A DNA stretch of 64,000 nt from an uncultured SAR116 cluster alpha proteobacterium (GTDB lineage: Bacteria; Pseudomonadota; Alphaproteobacteria; Puniceispirillales; Marisalimonadaceae): positions 1 through 64,000 of the forward strand of contig CACMTN010000008.1 of the NCBI GenBank assembly GCA_902616615.1, given 5' to 3'. Numbering within the stretch: position 1 is the stretch's first letter; every line of letters begins with the position of its first letter. The position numbers were made by a program, and so were the translations under genes. Below are positions 1 to 9,216 of the stretch, one piece after another. The notes beneath the pieces were generated by a model that was not told the DNA's origin, did not search any database, and saw only the letters and a list, made by a program, of their open reading frames with translations.

Positions 1-660
1 TCTATAAACCCCATCCCATTCCTTTACAGCTTCTAATTTTCCATCTTTACCGAGTTTAGGTCTATTTTTAGAGAAAGTGTTTTCTGAGCCTACTACACCA
101 TAGTCCATATACCCTAATCTTACTAAAGGTCTCGCTGCGGAGGCATTAAACAGCCCGTCTTTAATAAACTTATCATTGATATAAATTCCAACAACTTTAC
201 CAAATATAACATAGTTACCTTTACCTAATTTCCTGTCTACATTAGGCAAATCTATTGTTTTCCAATGCTTGCATTCAAGCGCAGCTGCAGCTTCAGAAAC
301 AAATGGTGCTGATACAAACTTACCAATTTGTGGCTTAAGTCCAGCTAATTCGAATTCATCGACTTCGGAACCTGCAGGGACAGAACTGCCATTCATGTGA
401 TCAAATAAATCCTCTGTTGCTAATGAGACTGTAAAATCACCAGTCTCTTCAATGTTTTTTACCGAATCTTTTATGTCAACCGAAGAAAACATAACAAAAT
501 GAGGTCTATCGGCAATTGCGTTAAAGTAGCTATACGGTGCTAAATTATTAATACCAGCTTTAGAACGGCTTCCAATCCAACCTATAGGCCTAGGTGCCAC
601 TATTGCTTTAAATGGGTCATGTGGAAGATTATGTTCATTTTTAATAGTATCGTAGTGCAT
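1..660 (-). CDS. Flavin reductase-like / FMN-binding split-barrel protein (3' end cut by window)
   Basis: The reading frame starts at ATG 660 and is still open at base 1, so the C-terminus lies outside the window. Translation begins MHYDTIKNEHNLPHDPFKAIVA and continues with APRPIGWIGS near residues 22-31, the conserved FMN/phosphate-binding stretch of the flavin reductase-like (DIM6/NtaB) family. A later segment with ALECKHW and VIFGKVVGIYI also fits that family. Such proteins are cytosolic and usually bind FMN, either as reductase partners of monooxygenases or as small flavoenzymes. The visible 220 codons are already about the full family length, so only a short tail should be missing. The gene diverges from the dehydrogenase at 709. 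The family is clear; the substrate cannot be told. Confidence 0.8.
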   Translation of the reverse strand, partial: MHYDTIKNEHNLPHDPFKAIVAPRPIGWIGSRSKAGINNLAPYSYFNAIADRPHFVMFSSVDIKDSVKNIEETGDFTVSLATEDLFDHMNGSSVPAGSEVDEFELAGLKPQIGKFVSAPFVSEAAAALECKHWKTIDLPNVDRKLGKGNYVIFGKVVGIYINDKFIKDGLFNASAARPLVRLGYMDYGVVGSENTFSKNRPKLGKDGKLEAVKEWDGVYR

Positions 661-708
661 TTAAGTATCCAGTAATAATAAAAAGTTTATAATCAATTTT
701 TTTAACAA

Positions 709-1608
709 ATGAAGTGTGAAATTATGAATTTGAAAGAGATTAAAAATATTGGTTTTATTGGTTTAGGGGTTATGGGAAGCCCTATGTGCAAAAATCTAAT
801 TAAAAATAAACAATGGCATATTATCGTTCATGATTTAGATAATTCTAAAGAAAAAGAATTAGAAAAAAATGGAGCTTCAATTGCAAAAAATATCAATGAA
901 TTATTTGATGTAGCAGATATGATCATTACCTGTTTACCTGGAGGTGATTTCGTAAGAGAAATCTATCTTGGAGAAAAGAAAATAGTATCTGAAATAAACC
1001 CAGATAAATTGATTATCGATATGTCTACTTCTCAACCAGATTTAATGATTGAGCTAAACAAACTAATAACAAAAAAAGGTTCTTTCTTTGCTGATGCGCC
1101 TATAGCCAGAACAAGGCAGGCCGCCAGAGATGGGACACTAGCAATAATGGTAGGTTCTAAAAAAGAAGTTTATAATAGGATATTTCCTATTTTGGAATAT
1201 ATGGGAAAAGATATTATGTATTGTGGTGATGTAGGGACAGGTCAAATGACCAAAATTTTAAATAATATGATACTATTTGAAACAGTTGTTGCTCTTTCAG
1301 AGGCTGCAAATATTGCAGAAAAATATGATATGAATGTTAAAAATTTATTTGAAAATATTACGAAATGTTCTGGGGATAGCTTCGCACTAAGAAATCATGG
1401 ACTAAAAAGTATAGCTCAAAATCACTTCCCTTCCCCAGCATTTTCTTCAGAGTATGCCCTTAAAGATCTTTCTTATGCAATAAATTTAGGAAAAACACAT
1501 AACTTAAATTTACCAGGAGCTTACTCAGCTAAAAAACTTCTTAAAAAATCAATCATGAATGGTGATAAGGATTTATATTTCCCAGTCATAAAAAAACATT
1601 TTGGTTAG
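709..1608 (+). CDS. Beta-hydroxyacid dehydrogenase (3-hydroxyisobutyrate dehydrogenase / tartronate semialdehyde reductase family)
   Basis: Predicted NAD(P)-dependent oxidation of a 3-hydroxyacid or reduction of its semialdehyde. The Rossmann motif GLGVMG lies at residues 18-23, and the catalytic lysine is K182 in GQMTKILNN. The substrate loop, usually DAPVSGG, reads DAPIARTRQAARDG (129-142), so the glycines are replaced by Ala-Arg-Thr. This recalls the Arg-Thr pair of sulfolactaldehyde reductase YihU and suggests an anionic substrate, but that is inference. The 299-residue length is normal. A second ATG at 724 gives a more usual N-terminus (MNLKEIKNIGFIG), and neither start has a strong Shine-Dalgarno sequence. 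The gene converges on the SDR at 1610 with one base between them. Confidence 0.85.
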   Translation: MKCEIMNLKEIKNIGFIGLGVMGSPMCKNLIKNKQWHIIVHDLDNSKEKELEKNGASIAKNINELFDVADMIITCLPGGDFVREIYLGEKKIVSEINPDKLIIDMSTSQPDLMIELNKLITKKGSFFADAPIARTRQAARDGTLAIMVGSKKEVYNRIFPILEYMGKDIMYCGDVGTGQMTKILNNMILFETVVALSEAANIAEKYDMNVKNLFENITKCSGDSFALRNHGLKSIAQNHFPSPAFSSEYALKDLSYAINLGKTHNLNLPGAYSAKKLLKKSIMNGDKDLYFPVIKKHFG

Positions 1609-1609
1609 G

Positions 1610-2350
1610 TTATCCTCTTCCAACGAACGGCATTTTGTTTGCCATAACTGTGATGTCTAAAACATTTACCGTTACAGGTAAGTTAGCCATATATAAAACA
1701 GCGTTAGCAATATGAATAGAATCAATAACTGGCTCAACTTCTGTTTTACCTGTGGCTTGTGGCACACCTTCTTTCATTCTTTCAGTCATTGGTGTTTCTG
1801 CATTTCCAATATTAATTTGACTACAACAAATATCATATTTTCTGCCATCTAATGAAATAGTTTTAGTCATTCCAGTAACACCATGTTTTGTTGCTGTGTA
1901 AGGAATAGATCCAGGTCGAGGAGTTACAGAAGAAACACTGCCATTATTGATAATTCTTCCACCTTGCGGAGATTGTTTTCTCATTAATGCAAATGCATAT
2001 TTTGCACAGAGAAACATTCCATTTAAATTGATATCTACAACACTCTTCCAATTCTCATAAGGCATTTCATCAATAGATTGTGCAGGTACACCAATTCCTG
2101 CATTATTAAAAAGAACATCTATTCTGCTATGATCCTTTTCTACAATTTCAAATGCATTTTTTACAGCCTGTGGGTCACTAACATCGCATTGTAAAACTTC
2201 AGTTTCGCCAGAGCATAAATTTTGAGTTTCTATTAATTTATCTTTTCTTCTTCCAATAAGATAAACTACCATACCTTCTTTTGATAAAACTTCTGCTACT
2301 CTTCTGCCAACGCCTGTTCCTGCTCCAGTGACGACTACTATTTTTGACAT
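1610..2350 (-). CDS. Short-chain dehydrogenase/reductase (SDR)
   Basis: Classical SDR of 246 residues. The cofactor motif TGAGTGVG is at 8-15, NNAG at 82-85, and the catalytic set is S138, Y151 and K155 (YTATK). R34-R35 after the second beta strand favour NADP(H). The enzyme is cytosolic and acts on a hydroxyl/carbonyl pair of unknown substrate. It diverges from the AtuA-type gene at 2451, with about 100 AT-rich bases between them that must hold both promoters. Nothing in the sequence narrows the substrate further. Confidence 0.85.
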   Translation of the reverse strand: MSKIVVVTGAGTGVGRRVAEVLSKEGMVVYLIGRRKDKLIETQNLCSGETEVLQCDVSDPQAVKNAFEIVEKDHSRIDVLFNNAGIGVPAQSIDEMPYENWKSVVDINLNGMFLCAKYAFALMRKQSPQGGRIINNGSVSSVTPRPGSIPYTATKHGVTGMTKTISLDGRKYDICCSQINIGNAETPMTERMKEGVPQATGKTEVEPVIDSIHIANAVLYMANLPVTVNVLDITVMANKMPFVGRG

Positions 2351-2450
2351 TTTTTCCTCTTATTTTTTAAACTTAGAAATTTTGGTACATTTATTACTAC
2401 TTATGTTATATGATTAAAACAACCATTAATAATTTAACAAAATAATTATC

Positions 2451-3812
2451 ATGCAAAAAAAAGTCTTTATAGGTTGTGGAGCAGGTTTTTCTGGAGACAG
2501 ATTTGACGCTTCAATCCCAATAGTAAACGAGTTTAAAAATATTAGTGAACCTAAATATTTAATGTTTGAAGTTCTTGCTGAAAGAACTTTAGCTATTGCT
2601 CAACAATATAGAATTAAAAATCCAGATAAAGGATATTCGCCTTTTTTAGATTCATACATATCTCCTATAATTGATGATTGTCTTCAACATAACATTAAAA
2701 TTATTTCAAATATTGGCGCAGCTAATCCACTTGGTGCAGCTAAAAGAATACTGGAAATAGCAAAAGAAAAGAAAACAAGAAAGCCTAAGATTGGCGTAGT
2801 TGTTGGTGATGATCTTTTAGAATATATGACGAATAAAGAAATATTTGAAAGTCCCACAATGGAGGGATTAGATTTTTCAAATAATCAGATAACAGCCGCA
2901 AATGTCTATCTTGGTGCAAAACCAATTGCTGAAGCTCTTTCAAAAGAAGCTGATATAGTAGTTGTAGGAAGAACTGTTGATAGTGCTCTTGCTTTGGGAC
3001 CACTGATATACGAGTATAATTGGAAAAATGAAGATCTAGACTTACTTGGTTCCGGTACTATTTGTGGACACCTCTTAGAGTGCGGGGCTCAAGTAACAGG
3101 AGCTTACTTCGCTGATCCAGGGTTTAAAGATGTTCCTAATTTAGCCAAAGTTGGCTTTCCAATAGCAGAATTTTATCAAGATGGATCATTCGTAATTACC
3201 AAACCAAAAGATACTGGTGGATTAGTAAGCAAAGCAACCATAACCGAGCAATTATTATACGAAACTCATGACCCTACAAATTATCTTGTCCCTGATGTGA
3301 CAGCTGATATGTCAGAATTGACACTTGAGGATAATGGAGAAAACAGGATCCTTGTAAAAGGTGGAAAAGGTAAAAAAGCACCCCAAAAATTAAAAGCAAC
3401 TATATGCTGTGACAATGGCTTTATGGGTGAGGCAGAAATTAGTTATGCTGGACCAAATGCATTAGCAAGAGCAAAACTCGCTGGTGAAGTTATAACTGAA
3501 AGAATTCAAATTCTTGGGCTTCAAGGGCAACTAAGAGTTGAAATTATTGGTGCTGGTTCGGTTCATTTTTCCATGGATGAAGCATCATCCTATGAGTTGC
3601 CAAACGATGGTGATTATAGAGTTAGAACATCAGCAATTTACCCTAAAAAATATCAAGCACAACAAATGGTTGATGAAGTAATGTCTCTATACTGTTGTGG
3701 TCCGGCTGCAGGTGGAGGTGGTCGTGGATATGTAACACCTCAGTCATCAACAGCATCAATACTGGTTAATAGAGAAATTGTTAGTCCTAATGTTCAAGTC
3801 AAAATTTTATGA
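2451..3812 (+). CDS. AtuA family protein, main domain (DUF1446)
   Basis: Matches the AtuA/DUF1446 family. The N-terminus carries the typical IGCGAGFSGDR (residues 7-17), followed by a glycine-rich alpha/beta fold with VVGRTVDSALALGPL and a C-terminal GGGGRGYVTPQ. AtuA was named from the acyclic terpene (citronellol) cluster of Pseudomonas, where its biochemical role is unsettled. In many bacteria this domain is fused to a small C-terminal AtuA-like domain. Here that domain is a separate gene beginning 19 bases downstream. The next gene is a ThDP enzyme, so the three probably form one operon. Family assignment is confident; the reaction is unknown. Confidence 0.8.
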   Translation: MQKKVFIGCGAGFSGDRFDASIPIVNEFKNISEPKYLMFEVLAERTLAIAQQYRIKNPDKGYSPFLDSYISPIIDDCLQHNIKIISNIGAANPLGAAKRILEIAKEKKTRKPKIGVVVGDDLLEYMTNKEIFESPTMEGLDFSNNQITAANVYLGAKPIAEALSKEADIVVVGRTVDSALALGPLIYEYNWKNEDLDLLGSGTICGHLLECGAQVTGAYFADPGFKDVPNLAKVGFPIAEFYQDGSFVITKPKDTGGLVSKATITEQLLYETHDPTNYLVPDVTADMSELTLEDNGENRILVKGGKGKKAPQKLKATICCDNGFMGEAEISYAGPNALARAKLAGEVITERIQILGLQGQLRVEIIGAGSVHFSMDEASSYELPNDGDYRVRTSAIYPKKYQAQQMVDEVMSLYCCGPAAGGGGRGYVTPQSSTASILVNREIVSPNVQVKIL

Positions 3813-3831
3813 TAATTAAACTGAAATATTT

Positions 3832-4206
3832 ATGATGAAGTTAAATTTGCCAGTACATTCTATAGCACATGCCAGAGCTGGAGATAAAGGAGATGTGTCA
3901 AATATCTCTCTGATAGCTTATTTAGAAAGTGGTTGGCCAGTTATTGAAAAATTGGCCACTGAAGAAAAAGTTCTTAAGATTTTTAAACATATGGGTGCAA
4001 CAAAAGTAGATAGATATAAACTACCAAATTTAAAAGCCCTTAATTTCGTTATTCATAGTGCACTTGGTGGAGGTGTTAATAGTTCATTAAGGCTTGATAG
4101 ACATGGTAAAACCTTGTCTTCATACTTACTCTATGAGTTAATTATACCAGTAACAGAAGATTTATTACCATTAAGGTCACCATATCTTAATAAATTTAAG
4201 GATTAA
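3832..4206 (+). CDS. AtuA-like C-terminal domain as a separate small protein
   Basis: A 124-residue protein with the signature of the C-terminal AtuA-like domain, including HSIAHARAGDKGDVSNISLIA near residues 9-29 and ALGGGVNSSLRLDRHGK near 82-98. In fused AtuA proteins this segment follows the DUF1446 domain. Here it is encoded separately, 19 bases after the main domain and 4 bases before the ThDP enzyme. Two ATG codons stand side by side at 3832 and 3835. It most likely binds the 2451-3812 product to restore the full enzyme, but that is inference from domain order. No independent function is known to me. Confidence 0.75.
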   Translation: MMKLNLPVHSIAHARAGDKGDVSNISLIAYLESGWPVIEKLATEEKVLKIFKHMGATKVDRYKLPNLKALNFVIHSALGGGVNSSLRLDRHGKTLSSYLLYELIIPVTEDLLPLRSPYLNKFKD

Positions 4207-4210
4207 AATT

Positions 4211-5875
4211 ATGAAAGAAGCTGGATCACTGCTAGTAGAGATACTTGAAAATCAAAAAGTTGATAGAGTTTTTTGTGTCCCAGGAGAAAGTTATCTCTCA
4301 GTTATGAATGGCCTTCAAGAAACCTCAATAGAAACTGTACTTTGCAAACATGAAGGTGCTGCCTCTATAATGGCTGAAGCAGATGGGAAATTGACCGGAA
4401 GACCTGGAATAGCCTTTGTTACAAGAGGACCTGGAGCCACAAATGCTGCTTCTGGGATACATATTGCTCAACAAGACAGTACACCAATGATACTTTTTGT
4501 TGGACAGATTGGTAAAGAAATGTATGGAAGAGACGCATTTCAGGAAGTTGATTATCAACAATTTTTTGGTGGTATGGCAAAGCTGGTTGTGGAAGTACAA
4601 CAAGCTGACAGATTACCAGAAATTGTTTCACGAGCTTATCATACAGCAATGTCAGGTAGGCCTGGCCCAGTTATAATTGCATTACCAGAAAATATGCTAA
4701 CAGAAAAAACTAAAAACAAACCTGTTGGTTACATTAATAATTTATCATCAGCTCCCTCTACAAGTGACTTGGCTCAATTTATTGAAGATATAAAATCTGC
4801 TGGAAATCCAATTCTTATTTTAGGAGGATCTGTTTGGTCAAATGAGGCTGGTAAAGATTTAGAATCTATATCTGAAATGCTGGGATTAACAATTTTAACT
4901 TCTCACAGAAGACAAAGTTTTTATAATAATCTTCATTTTAATTATGGGGGGGATCTAGGACTTGGCGTAAACCCAAAGCTTATTGAACGCATAAACAAAT
5001 CTGATTATTTAGTTTTATTAGGTGGAAGATTAAGTGAAAATCCATCTCAAGGCTTTTCACTTTTAGGCATACCTGAACACGATAAAAAATTTGTTCATAT
5101 TCATCCAGGTCCTGAAGAAATAGGAAGAATTTATAAACCACATCTGGGTATTGTTTGTAGCCCAATATCTTTTGTGAATGCACTTAATAATGCATTAAAG
5201 GGCTTGAATACAAAACCAACATCTCAAAATCAAATTTCAGCAAATCAAGCTCACGAGGAATATTTAGAATGGGGAAACATGCCACTTGAGGCACCAAATT
5301 CAGGAGTTGACCTTACTACCGCATTTAGAAATTTAAGAGAAAATTTAGATTCAAACACTATTATCACCAATGGTGCTGGTAATTATGCTGTGTGGGGTCA
5401 TAGATTGTTTAGATTTACAAATTTTGGAACCCAGCTAGCACCAATTTCAGGATCTATGGGATATGGTTTACCGGCTGCAATAGCTGCAAAATTGAGAAAC
5501 CCTAATAAAACTGTTATAGCACTTGCAGGCGATGGTTGTTTTCAAATGACAGAAAATGAGTTTGCAACAGCAGTTCAATACAACGCTGGAGTAATTGTGT
5601 TTGTAGTAGACAATGAAATGTATGGTACTATTAGGATGCATCAACACAAAAATTATAAAGGAAAATATAAACATACAGGATTAATAAATCCTAACTTTAA
5701 TAAACTAGCCATTGCTATGGGAGGACAAGGATATACTGTTGAAAAAACTCAAGATTTTATGAGCATTTATGATGAAGCTAAAGAATGGACAGATAAACAT
5801 AATTTACCATCGTTATTGCATATTAAAACTGGTTCTGAAATGGTTCTACCTGGAAAAAGATTTAGTTCATTATGA
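4211..5875 (+). CDS. Thiamine diphosphate-dependent enzyme, acetolactate synthase large subunit-like
   Basis: Full-length ThDP enzyme of 554 residues with the three expected domains. The PYR domain holds VPGE and the activating glutamate E48 (CKHEGAAS). A central domain follows, then the PP domain with the cofactor motif GDG at 440-442 and N468 (VVDNEMYG). The family includes acetolactate synthase, sulfoacetaldehyde acetyltransferase and benzoylformate-type decarboxylases. The neighbours are an AtuA pair rather than ilvN or ilvC, so it is probably catabolic, handling a 2-oxoacid. Only 4 bases separate it from the upstream AtuA-like gene. Its 3' end overlaps the convergent oxidase gene by 6 bases. 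Confidence 0.85.
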   Translation: MKEAGSLLVEILENQKVDRVFCVPGESYLSVMNGLQETSIETVLCKHEGAASIMAEADGKLTGRPGIAFVTRGPGATNAASGIHIAQQDSTPMILFVGQIGKEMYGRDAFQEVDYQQFFGGMAKLVVEVQQADRLPEIVSRAYHTAMSGRPGPVIIALPENMLTEKTKNKPVGYINNLSSAPSTSDLAQFIEDIKSAGNPILILGGSVWSNEAGKDLESISEMLGLTILTSHRRQSFYNNLHFNYGGDLGLGVNPKLIERINKSDYLVLLGGRLSENPSQGFSLLGIPEHDKKFVHIHPGPEEIGRIYKPHLGIVCSPISFVNALNNALKGLNTKPTSQNQISANQAHEEYLEWGNMPLEAPNSGVDLTTAFRNLRENLDSNTIITNGAGNYAVWGHRLFRFTNFGTQLAPISGSMGYGLPAAIAAKLRNPNKTVIALAGDGCFQMTENEFATAVQYNAGVIVFVVDNEMYGTIRMHQHKNYKGKYKHTGLINPNFNKLAIAMGGQGYTVEKTQDFMSIYDEAKEWTDKHNLPSLLHIKTGSEMVLPGKRFSSL

Positions 5876-7072
5876 TGATAATTTAAAATTATTTAAGGTA
5901 AAATCATCTTCCAAAACCACATCTTCAGATTTTAATTCTTTGATATTTTTAGCGCAAACTTGTTCCATGACATTTGCAAGTTCATCTTTTAAAATATCAT
6001 GCACGTGATTTGCTCCTCTATCTCCCAAAGCAGCAAGTCCAATTATAAAAGGTCTTCCTGTCATTACAAAATCTGCTCCAAGCATTAACCCCTTGCAAAT
6101 ATCTTGACCTGAGTAAAAACCTGAATCAATTATAATAGGAAATTTTGGTCCTATTTTTTTTCGAGTTTCCGGTAAAATTTGAAGAGGACTTGGGGCAATA
6201 TCAATTTGACGACCACCATGATTAGATAAATAAATTGCATCAACGATTTTTGAAGCTTTGATTGCATCGTCTAAATGCATTAAGCCTTTTAAAATTATTG
6301 GACCATTCCAGATATCACGAACTTCTTTAAGATAATCCCAGTCTAAATATCTTTGCATTTGACTACCAGCAAAACCAGCTTTAGATTTAGCGTTGCCATG
6401 CCAAGTGCCGTCGCTATATTGATCCATTGTTCCAAATTTTGGAATTCCATTTATAAGTGTATTTATAGACCATGAAGGACAAATTGCAGCTTGGAAAAAT
6501 GTTCTTAGATTAGTTTTGGGAGGGACAGAAACACCTGCCATTCTAAGTCTTTCTCTTCTACTTGAAGCTGGGATATCTGCAGTAATAATTAGTGTTTTAA
6601 ATCCTGAATTTTTTGCTCTTTTTAATAAATCGTTTCTAATAGCTTTATCTGCTGGTGGATATAATTGAAACCAGCCTGTACCATTTAAATATTTTCCAAC
6701 TTTTTCTACAGATGCGCACGCAACAGTTGACAATGAAAAGGGAATATTATTTTTAACAGACATTTTTGCTAATGATACTTCTGCACCAGGCCACATAAGG
6801 CTTGTCATTCCAACAGGAGCCATGCCAAACGGTGCGTCGTATTCATAATCAAATAATTTTGTTTTCAAATCGGGATCAACCGTTCCTTTTAAGTACTTAG
6901 GAACTAGAAAAATTTTATTTAATACTTTTCTATTATTCTCAAGAGCTTCATCATAACCTGTTCCTGCAAATAGGTATTCTGAAGCAAAATGAGGAATTCT
7001 TCTTTTTGCTAAATTTACCATATCAGACACTCTTGGAAATTTATCAACCAAACTAGACAAAATGTACTCCAT
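5870..7072 (-). CDS. FMN-dependent alpha-hydroxyacid oxidase/dehydrogenase (LldD / glycolate oxidase family)
   Basis: Oxidises an L-2-hydroxyacid (lactate, glycolate or a similar compound) to the 2-oxoacid on FMN. The TIM-barrel family marks are present: FQLY (135-138), K262 for FMN, catalytic H285 in SNHGGRQ (283-289), D316-S-G and the phosphate-binding G339-R340. At 36-42 the usual GGAxDE of the N-terminal segment reads AGTGYDE, a mild deviation. The length, 400 residues, suits the LldD branch. It overlaps the ThDP gene by 6 bases tail to tail. L-lactate is a sensible substrate because the UxaA-SDR-FAH route further along would release it, but the exact substrate is not visible. Confidence 0.85.
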   Translation of the reverse strand: MEYILSSLVDKFPRVSDMVNLAKRRIPHFASEYLFAGTGYDEALENNRKVLNKIFLVPKYLKGTVDPDLKTKLFDYEYDAPFGMAPVGMTSLMWPGAEVSLAKMSVKNNIPFSLSTVACASVEKVGKYLNGTGWFQLYPPADKAIRNDLLKRAKNSGFKTLIITADIPASSRRERLRMAGVSVPPKTNLRTFFQAAICPSWSINTLINGIPKFGTMDQYSDGTWHGNAKSKAGFAGSQMQRYLDWDYLKEVRDIWNGPIILKGLMHLDDAIKASKIVDAIYLSNHGGRQIDIAPSPLQILPETRKKIGPKFPIIIDSGFYSGQDICKGLMLGADFVMTGRPFIIGLAALGDRGANHVHDILKDELANVMEQVCAKNIKELKSEDVVLEDDFTLNNFKLSS

Positions 7073-7146
7073 AAAATTATTAGTGTTTTCAATTTAACAT
7101 GTTATGAATGAATAATTAATTAAATAAATAGATTATTGAGAAAAAA

Positions 7147-7848
7147 ATGATAGAAAATCCACCCTTAATACAAATAAAAAAATCATCTAGTAGAAATAGA
7201 CCTTCAATCAAACAGCTTAAAAATTTTAAGAATATCCCAACGGGTTTCATATGTGATGCTTTAAACGGTTATGCAGCTCTGGATACAAATATCAAACCTC
7301 TTCATATTCCGGGTAATGTTAAACATATTTTTGGGCCTGCATTAACAGTTTTTTCTGGAGCAGCTGATGTGCTTGGGATGTCAATTGCATTAAGTGAAAT
7401 ACAACCGGGAGACATTGTTGTAAATGGTGTTAGTGGTTTTCAAGGCACCGCAGCAGTTGGTGACAGGATTGCAGGGATGATTAAAAATAATGGAGGAATA
7501 GGTCTTGTAACCGATGGTCCCATGAGAGACTTAGAGGGTATTATAGAAACTGGACTTAGTTGCTTTTGTACAGGATTAAATCCAAATTCTCCGTATAATA
7601 GTGGCCCAGCAAAAATTGGATATCCAACTGAAATAGGTGGTAAAACCATTCACTCTGGAGATATCATTGTGGCTGATGCTGATGGAGTTACTGTAGTTCC
7701 GTTTAACAAAATTGACGAAGTTATAGAAAAGTTAGATAGAATTATTGAATTAGAAAATGCCATGGATGAAAAGGTAAAAAATGGGCTAAAAATTTCTCAA
7801 AAAGCTCTCAACTATATCAACAGTGATCAGGTTATATATGAGGATTAG
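7147..7848 (+). CDS. RraA-type class II pyruvate aldolase (HMG/CHA aldolase-like)
   Basis: Belongs to the RraA/4-hydroxy-4-methyl-2-oxoglutarate aldolase family. The metal and substrate motif D-X20-R-D is intact: D106, then R127-D128 in PMRDLEG. The known reaction of such enzymes is retro-aldol cleavage of 4-hydroxy-4-methyl-2-oxoglutarate or 4-carboxy-4-hydroxy-2-oxoadipate to pyruvate plus a second oxoacid, with Mg2+. The length of 233 is normal. The gene is transcribed away from the FMN oxidase and converges on scoB with one base between. No aromatic ring-cleavage genes accompany it, so it may act on another pyruvate aldol such as a sugar-acid derivative. Confidence 0.8.
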   Translation: MIENPPLIQIKKSSSRNRPSIKQLKNFKNIPTGFICDALNGYAALDTNIKPLHIPGNVKHIFGPALTVFSGAADVLGMSIALSEIQPGDIVVNGVSGFQGTAAVGDRIAGMIKNNGGIGLVTDGPMRDLEGIIETGLSCFCTGLNPNSPYNSGPAKIGYPTEIGGKTIHSGDIIVADADGVTVVPFNKIDEVIEKLDRIIELENAMDEKVKNGLKISQKALNYINSDQVIYED

Positions 7849-7849
7849 A

Positions 7850-8506
7850 TCACTGATATATATTTCCGTCCGTAACACTTTGAAGATATTCAATTGTTAT
7901 GTCTTCATTTAACTGAATTACTTTAAAACCGGTATCAGTTATATCTAATACTGCATAATCTGAATAAATTCTAGAAACAACTGCTGCTCCTGTAAGTGGT
8001 AACGTACACTTTTGAACCAGTTTAGGCTTTCCATCTTTAGTCAAATGCTGTGTCATTACAAATACGTTTTTAGCTCCTGCAACTAAATCCATAGCACCGC
8101 CTACTGCTGGTATTCCTTTACCAGTTGACCAATTTGCAAGATCTCCTGTAACAGAAATTTCCATTGCTCCAAGTACACAGTAATCAATATGCCCTCCTCT
8201 TATCATAGAAAAGCTGTCCGCATGGTGACAAAAACTCCCTCCTGGAAGAACGGAAACTGGTTTTTTGCCAGCATTTATCAGGTCTAAATCAATTTCGTTC
8301 TCATTTGGTGATGGTCCCATTCCCAACAAACCGTTTTCTGAATGATAAATTATTTCTCTATCTTCTTTAATATATTGAGATACTAATTCTGGCATACCAA
8401 TGCCAAGATTTACATATGAGGAATGAGGCAAATCATTTGCTATTTTCGATGCAATCGTATTCCTATCCCATCCCTTAATTAAATCATTTGTATTTATATT
8501 TATCAT
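7850..8506 (-). CDS. scoB: 3-oxoacid CoA-transferase subunit B
   Basis: Beta subunit of a class I CoA-transferase that moves CoA from succinyl-CoA (or another acyl-CoA) to a 3-oxoacid such as acetoacetate. The active-site glutamate is E57 in SENGLLGMGP. The opening VNLGIGMPELV and the distal GGAMDLVAGAKNVFV segment fit ScoB/PcaJ/AtoA. At 218 residues it has normal length. Its ATG overlaps the scoA stop by 4 bases, a translationally coupled pair. The convergent aldolase ends one base from its stop. The actual acceptor acid is not determined by sequence. Confidence 0.9.
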   Translation of the reverse strand: MININTNDLIKGWDRNTIASKIANDLPHSSYVNLGIGMPELVSQYIKEDREIIYHSENGLLGMGPSPNENEIDLDLINAGKKPVSVLPGGSFCHHADSFSMIRGGHIDYCVLGAMEISVTGDLANWSTGKGIPAVGGAMDLVAGAKNVFVMTQHLTKDGKPKLVQKCTLPLTGAAVVSRIYSDYAVLDITDTGFKVIQLNEDITIEYLQSVTDGNIYQ

Positions 8507-9216
8507 GGATATGTCATCCCTTCTTCAATAGCATTAGTCTCAATAATTGGATTTTCTATATTAATAAGACTTTGAACAAAAATACCTGGTGTGATGACAT
8601 GTTCAGGATTTATTTCATTTGGTTCTAAAATATTTTTTACTTGAACTAATGATGTATCTGCAGCCATACACATTATTGGGTTAAAGTTCCTAGCAGTTTT
8701 ATTGTATGTGAGGTTGCCATATCTATCAGCTGTTTCTGCCTTAACAAAAGCAAAATCTGCTTTTAAAGCTTCTTCAAGAATATATTTCTTTCCATTAAAA
8801 ATTTTTTCTTCTTTACCTTCGGCTAAAGGAGTACCAACTCCAGTCGCAGTATAAAATCCAGGAATACCTGACCCAGCTGCCCTAATCCTCTCCGCTAATG
8901 TCCCTTGTGGAACAACTTCTAATTCGATTTCACCTTTATTATACAATTCTGGGAAAGTAACTCCTTTGGCAGATCTTGCAAAAGAACAAATAACTTTTTT
9001 GACTTGTCTTTGACCAATTAACGCACCAAGACCCACTCTTCCATTTCCTGAGTTATTAGCAATAATTGTTAAATCTTTCGTACCTTTATCAATTAAACCG
9101 TGCAATAATTCAATAGGGCTTCCCGCTTCACCAAAACCTCCGACCATTATTGTTGCTCCATCAAATACATTTGATAAAATTTCGGTCATATCTTTCTTTA
9201 TTTTGTTGATTTGCAT
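8503..9216 (-). CDS. scoA: 3-oxoacid CoA-transferase subunit A
   Basis: Alpha subunit paired with scoB downstream (4-base overlap). Family features are MVGGFGEAGSPIELL near residues 21-35 and GSGIPGFYTATGVGT in the middle, where the CoA moiety is held. The length of 237 residues is standard. The two subunits form the heterotetrameric transferase used in ketone-body or 3-oxoadipate-type catabolism. Divergent transcription from the acyl-CoA dehydrogenase pair at 9305 suggests a shared role in handling acyl-CoA intermediates. Confidence 0.9.
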   Translation of the reverse strand: MQINKIKKDMTEILSNVFDGATIMVGGFGEAGSPIELLHGLIDKGTKDLTIIANNSGNGRVGLGALIGQRQVKKVICSFARSAKGVTFPELYNKGEIELEVVPQGTLAERIRAAGSGIPGFYTATGVGTPLAEGKEEKIFNGKKYILEEALKADFAFVKAETADRYGNLTYNKTARNFNPIMCMAADTSLVQVKNILEPNEINPEHVITPGIFVQSLINIENPIIETNAIEEGMTYP

